64,000 bases of DNA from Burkholderia sp. WSM2232 (GTDB taxonomy: Bacteria > Pseudomonadota > Gammaproteobacteria > Burkholderiales > Burkholderiaceae). Positions within the stretch are counted from its first letter, which is position 1. Every line of letters starts with the position of its first letter. Below, one piece after another: positions 61,331 through 64,000 of this stretch. The position numbers and the translations under genes were made by a program. The stretch is from assembly GCF_000472545.1 (NCBI RefSeq), contig NZ_AWZV01000003.1, positions 192,608 to 256,607 of the forward strand. Direction: 5' to 3'. Below the pieces are notes generated by a model. The model made no database searches. It saw nothing but the letters and a program-made list of their open reading frames with translations, and was not told the DNA's origin.

Positions 61331-63664
61331 ATGTTCCTGACCTTGCCGCAGCAATCCGCCGATGCCGGACTGCGCGAGCGCTTCCACCAGCGCTCGCTCG
61401 AACATCAGCGTCCGCTTTCGACGGTGACCATGGCGTTCACGGTCGTCGCCTTTCTTTGTCTTGTGGCGGCGCGCGGCCTTGCCGACGAGCCGGCAAAGCC
61501 GCTGGCATACCGGCTCGGCTGCGCACTGGTGCTGGCGCTGCTGGTGCTCGCCATCCCGCGCACGCGGTCCACCTGGACCTTCGGCGCGATCGGCGTGGCA
61601 TTCTCGCTCACGCTCGTGGTCGGCCTGGCGCTCAACGTGGCAGGTGTGCAACAGCCGCTGCTGTGGAGCTTGCCGGCTTTGGTCGTCATACCGGTCTGCG
61701 CCGCGCCGCTGTGGCTTACGCCCACGCATTTCTTCGTCGGCAGCGCGTTTTTCTATGCGGCTGCGGCCGGTTTGCTGCTCGGTGCGCCGCGCACGGCCGA
61801 ATTGAATGTCGTGGTGTGGATGTGGGTCGCGGCGATCGGCATGCCGACCGCTGTCGTTTTTCACTTCGGCTTTTATTGGTTCCGCCGCAATCACTTTTTG
61901 CTCGAGGACCGACTCGCGCAACTGGCCGCCACCGATCCGCTGACCGGCCTGCAAAACCGCCGTGCATTCGTTACCCAGGCTGAGCGCCGCCTTGCCGACA
62001 TCGCGCAGGGCGGGCAGGTGAGCGCGATCTTTCTCGACATCGACAACTTCAAGTCGCTGAACGACCGCTTCGGACATGCGGTGGGCGATCTCGCTTTGCG
62101 TCAGGTCGCCCAGGTTCTGCTCGATGGCACCTCGCGCACCGACAGCGTGAGCCGGATCGGCGGCGAGGAGTTCGCGGTGCTGTCAAGCGAAGGACTTGAC
62201 GGCGCGCTCGAGCTCGCCGAGCAATTGCGCGGCGCGATTGCGGCGCTCGAGCGACCCGACGGCAATCTGACTGCCAGCTTCGGCGTGGCCGAGCACCGCA
62301 GCGGCGAGAACATCATGGTGCTGCTCGATCGCGCTGACGAAGCCTTGCTGCGCGCCAAGCATTCCGGCCGCAACCGCGTGTGCGCCGAGCGCCCTTTACC
62401 CGACGCCCCGCTGCAAACGCTGATCGAAGACGCTTGCGGCGCAGCGGGCACCGCCGGCTTGCGGCATAAATGGGAGGACTATTACCTGACCTCGCACTTT
62501 CAGCCGCTCTTCAGCCTGTCGCATCAGAAGCAGATTGGTTTCGAGGCGCTGCTGCGCGGCGAACTGGAAGACGGCACGCTGCTGCCGCCGGCCGTGCTGT
62601 TCGCACCCAAGCCGTCGAGCGACGAGGGCGTGCTCGACCGCGCGAGCCACGCCGTGCATCTGGCCAATGCGCGCGCTTCGTTGCCCGGCGAAGGTTGGCT
62701 GTTCCTCAACATTCTGCCGGCCACCTTCGTCGCCGAAGGCTATGCCGATGAACTGGCCGGCATCGTGCAGAGAGTGGGGCTCGCGCCGGAGCAACTGGTG
62801 CTGGAGATTCTCGAATCGCACGGCGGCAGCGTCGACGACATGTCGCGCGCGGCGGCCTTGTACCGCGAGCACGGTTTCGTGATCGCGGTTGACGACTTCG
62901 GCGCGGGCCAATCGAACCTCGACAGGCTGCTGCGCATTCGTCCGGACATCGTCAAGCTCGACGGCGAACTGATACGCGCGACCGGCCACGGCACAGGCCA
63001 ACCGATTCTGCCGAAGCTCGTGTCGCTGTTGCATCAGGCCGGCATGCTGGTGGTGGTGGAGGGCGTAGAGACAACCGAGGAACTGATACTCGCGGTCGAA
63101 TCGAACGTGGACTTCGCGCAAGGCTATCTGCTCGGGCGGCCAGCCCCCGAGATCACACCGCCGGGTTCGGTGCATGTGCGTATAGACGATGCTTTCGACG
63201 TAATCGCGCAAGGCCGCGCGCATCAGCATGCGCTGTTCGAATCCGAGGTGGAGCCGTATCGCGTCGCATTGCGCGAGGCCGCAGCCGCATTGCAGGCGGG
63301 CGCCGACATGACGCGCGCGTTCGCCACTCTCGCGACGTTCGAGCGTTCCGTGAGCTGCTTCATGCTGGACGATTCAGGGCGGCAGATCGGGCCGGAAGTG
63401 CCGGGCCCGGCATGGGTGAAGGACGGCGCGTCGCTGCAGCCAGTGGCCAACCCACGCGACGCGCGCTGGGACCATCGGCCGTATTATCGCAATGCGGTGC
63501 TGCTCCCGGGCGTGGCGGTCGCTAGTAATCCTTACCTTTCTCTCGCGAGCGGCCGGCCTTGCATTGCGGTCACGCTCGCCGTGCAGTTCGCCGATGAGCG
63601 CTCGGTGATCGGCGTGGAGCTGGACTGGTCCGCGCAAGGGCTGCCGTGGCCGGCGGGGGAGTGA
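61331..63664 (+). CDS. GGDEF-EAL membrane protein with C-terminal sensor-like domain
   Basis: This 777-residue protein has five or six N-terminal helices (about 30-190), a GGDEF domain (RIGGEEFAVL near 277; active-type GGEEF) and an EAL domain. The EAL domain has QIGFEALLRG near 403, VLEILES, AVDDFGAGQSNLDRL and VVVEGVET. The last 140 residues (about 640-777; FERSVSCFMLDD, HRPYYRNAVLL, NPYLSLASGRPCIAVTLAV) look like a PDC/Cache-type ligand-binding module, here at the C-terminus. Both c-di-GMP signatures are intact. It is divergent from bcsD, so control of BcsA through local c-di-GMP is the likely job. No good ribosome binding site precedes the ATG. Confidence 0.93.
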   Translation: MFLTLPQQSADAGLRERFHQRSLEHQRPLSTVTMAFTVVAFLCLVAARGLADEPAKPLAYRLGCALVLALLVLAIPRTRSTWTFGAIGVAFSLTLVVGLALNVAGVQQPLLWSLPALVVIPVCAAPLWLTPTHFFVGSAFFYAAAAGLLLGAPRTAELNVVVWMWVAAIGMPTAVVFHFGFYWFRRNHFLLEDRLAQLAATDPLTGLQNRRAFVTQAERRLADIAQGGQVSAIFLDIDNFKSLNDRFGHAVGDLALRQVAQVLLDGTSRTDSVSRIGGEEFAVLSSEGLDGALELAEQLRGAIAALERPDGNLTASFGVAEHRSGENIMVLLDRADEALLRAKHSGRNRVCAERPLPDAPLQTLIEDACGAAGTAGLRHKWEDYYLTSHFQPLFSLSHQKQIGFEALLRGELEDGTLLPPAVLFAPKPSSDEGVLDRASHAVHLANARASLPGEGWLFLNILPATFVAEGYADELAGIVQRVGLAPEQLVLEILESHGGSVDDMSRAAALYREHGFVIAVDDFGAGQSNLDRLLRIRPDIVKLDGELIRATGHGTGQPILPKLVSLLHQAGMLVVVEGVETTEELILAVESNVDFAQGYLLGRPAPEITPPGSVHVRIDDAFDVIAQGRAHQHALFESEVEPYRVALREAAAALQAGADMTRAFATLATFERSVSCFMLDDSGRQIGPEVPGPAWVKDGASLQPVANPRDARWDHRPYYRNAVLLPGVAVASNPYLSLASGRPCIAVTLAVQFADERSVIGVELDWSAQGLPWPAGE

Positions 63665-63786
63665 GGGGCAGCCAGGCGCGCAAGGGCGTTGGGCTTTATC
63701 CGCCGTACATGGCGGAGTGTGCAATCACACCGGTTTGTGCCTTCGGGGTAACTGCATCTGACCATGTGTTCGCCAGAGGCATTCAG

Positions 63787-64000
63787 TCAGTAGCCGCCCG
63801 CCACGGCGCCATCGGAACCCGCTCCCCGCTTATACGACGCCGCCAGTTCCCCCGCCGCGCGGCTCAGCAAACCAGTATCGGTTCCCACTGCCACAAACAA
63901 AGCCCCCGCGGCCAGATACTCCTCGGCGATCGCGCGGTCCGGCGCCAGCACGCCCGCTGCTTTGCCAGCATGCCGCACGGTTTCTATGCCGTCGCGAATC
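63787..64000 (-). CDS. HpcH/HpaI-family aldolase, 3' part
   Basis: The minus-strand frame enters from the right edge and is open to a stop at 63787; about 70 C-terminal residues are visible. The segment IRDGIETVRHAGKAAGVLAP, followed by EEYLAAGALFVAVGTDTGLLSRAA, is typical of the end of class II 2-keto-3-deoxy-sugar-acid or 4-hydroxy-2-oxo-acid aldolases of the HpcH/HpaI family. A GTG at 63978 is in frame but internal; the true start lies beyond the window. The exact substrate cannot be told from this part. Confidence 0.85.
   Translation of the reverse strand, partial: IRDGIETVRHAGKAAGVLAPDRAIAEEYLAAGALFVAVGTDTGLLSRAAGELAASYKRGAGSDGAVAGGY

Overview
The window is high-GC DNA from a betaproteobacterium of the Burkholderia/Paraburkholderia type. 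This rests on several signs: the 3-oxoadipyl-CoA thiolase, the D-erythronate/hydroxypyruvate-isomerase pair, the many LysR regulators paired with divergent oxidoreductases, and a bcs cellulose operon in the order D-P-Q-A-B-Z-C. I see no rRNA, tRNA, CRISPR array, phage or complete insertion sequence. It reads as chromosomal DNA with ordinary metabolism, transport and signalling, plus scattered tandem repeats and two patches of gene decay.

Left part (1-13 kb): the 3' end of a hydroxypyruvate/2-oxo-tetronate isomerase and a D-erythronate dehydrogenase (denD). Then pcaF with a recognisable promoter, an exported unknown, a DUF2917 protein, the wreck of a glycine-rich exported protein gene, and a soluble histidine kinase. 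Two LysR/oxidoreductase divergent pairs follow. Next is an unusual aspartate carbamoyltransferase with an N-terminal helix-turn-helix, divergent from a DapA-family lyase. A 16-bp minisatellite follows.

Middle part (13-44 kb): a membrane sensor-like protein and an MHYT-GGDEF-EAL protein, an OFA-family oxalate/formate antiporter, a zinc metallopeptidase, a rhodanese protein divergent from an FtrA-type regulator, a DUF2252 protein, a SulP transporter and a LysE exporter. Two back-to-back microsatellites lie next to a LysR gene. A tripartite RND efflux operon (permease, adaptor, outer-membrane lipoprotein) is followed by an OmpR/CusS-type two-component system. Then come dinB, an outer-membrane barrel protein, a lipoprotein, two YceI genes, an ArsB-type transporter and a formate/nitrite-type channel. 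A scar made of pieces of three genes (EF-hand-like exported protein, efflux lipoprotein, histidine kinase) ends this part.

Right part (44-64 kb): a large PAS hybrid histidine kinase with two receivers, then the complete cellulose operon on the minus strand, with overlapping or touching genes bcsQ-A-B-Z-C downstream of bcsD and a BcsR/BcsP-family gene. BcsA has an intact glycosyltransferase core and an intact c-di-GMP-binding PilZ motif. Divergent from the operon is a GGDEF-EAL protein with a C-terminal sensor-like domain and a candidate sigma-28 promoter, so c-di-GMP control of cellulose is the obvious reading. The window ends in the 3' part of an HpcH/HpaI-family aldolase.

The most unusual item is the HTH-ATCase gene. 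Its own promoter is overlapped by a perfect inverted repeat, and the core of that repeat recurs inside the gene. This suggests an autoregulating enzyme.
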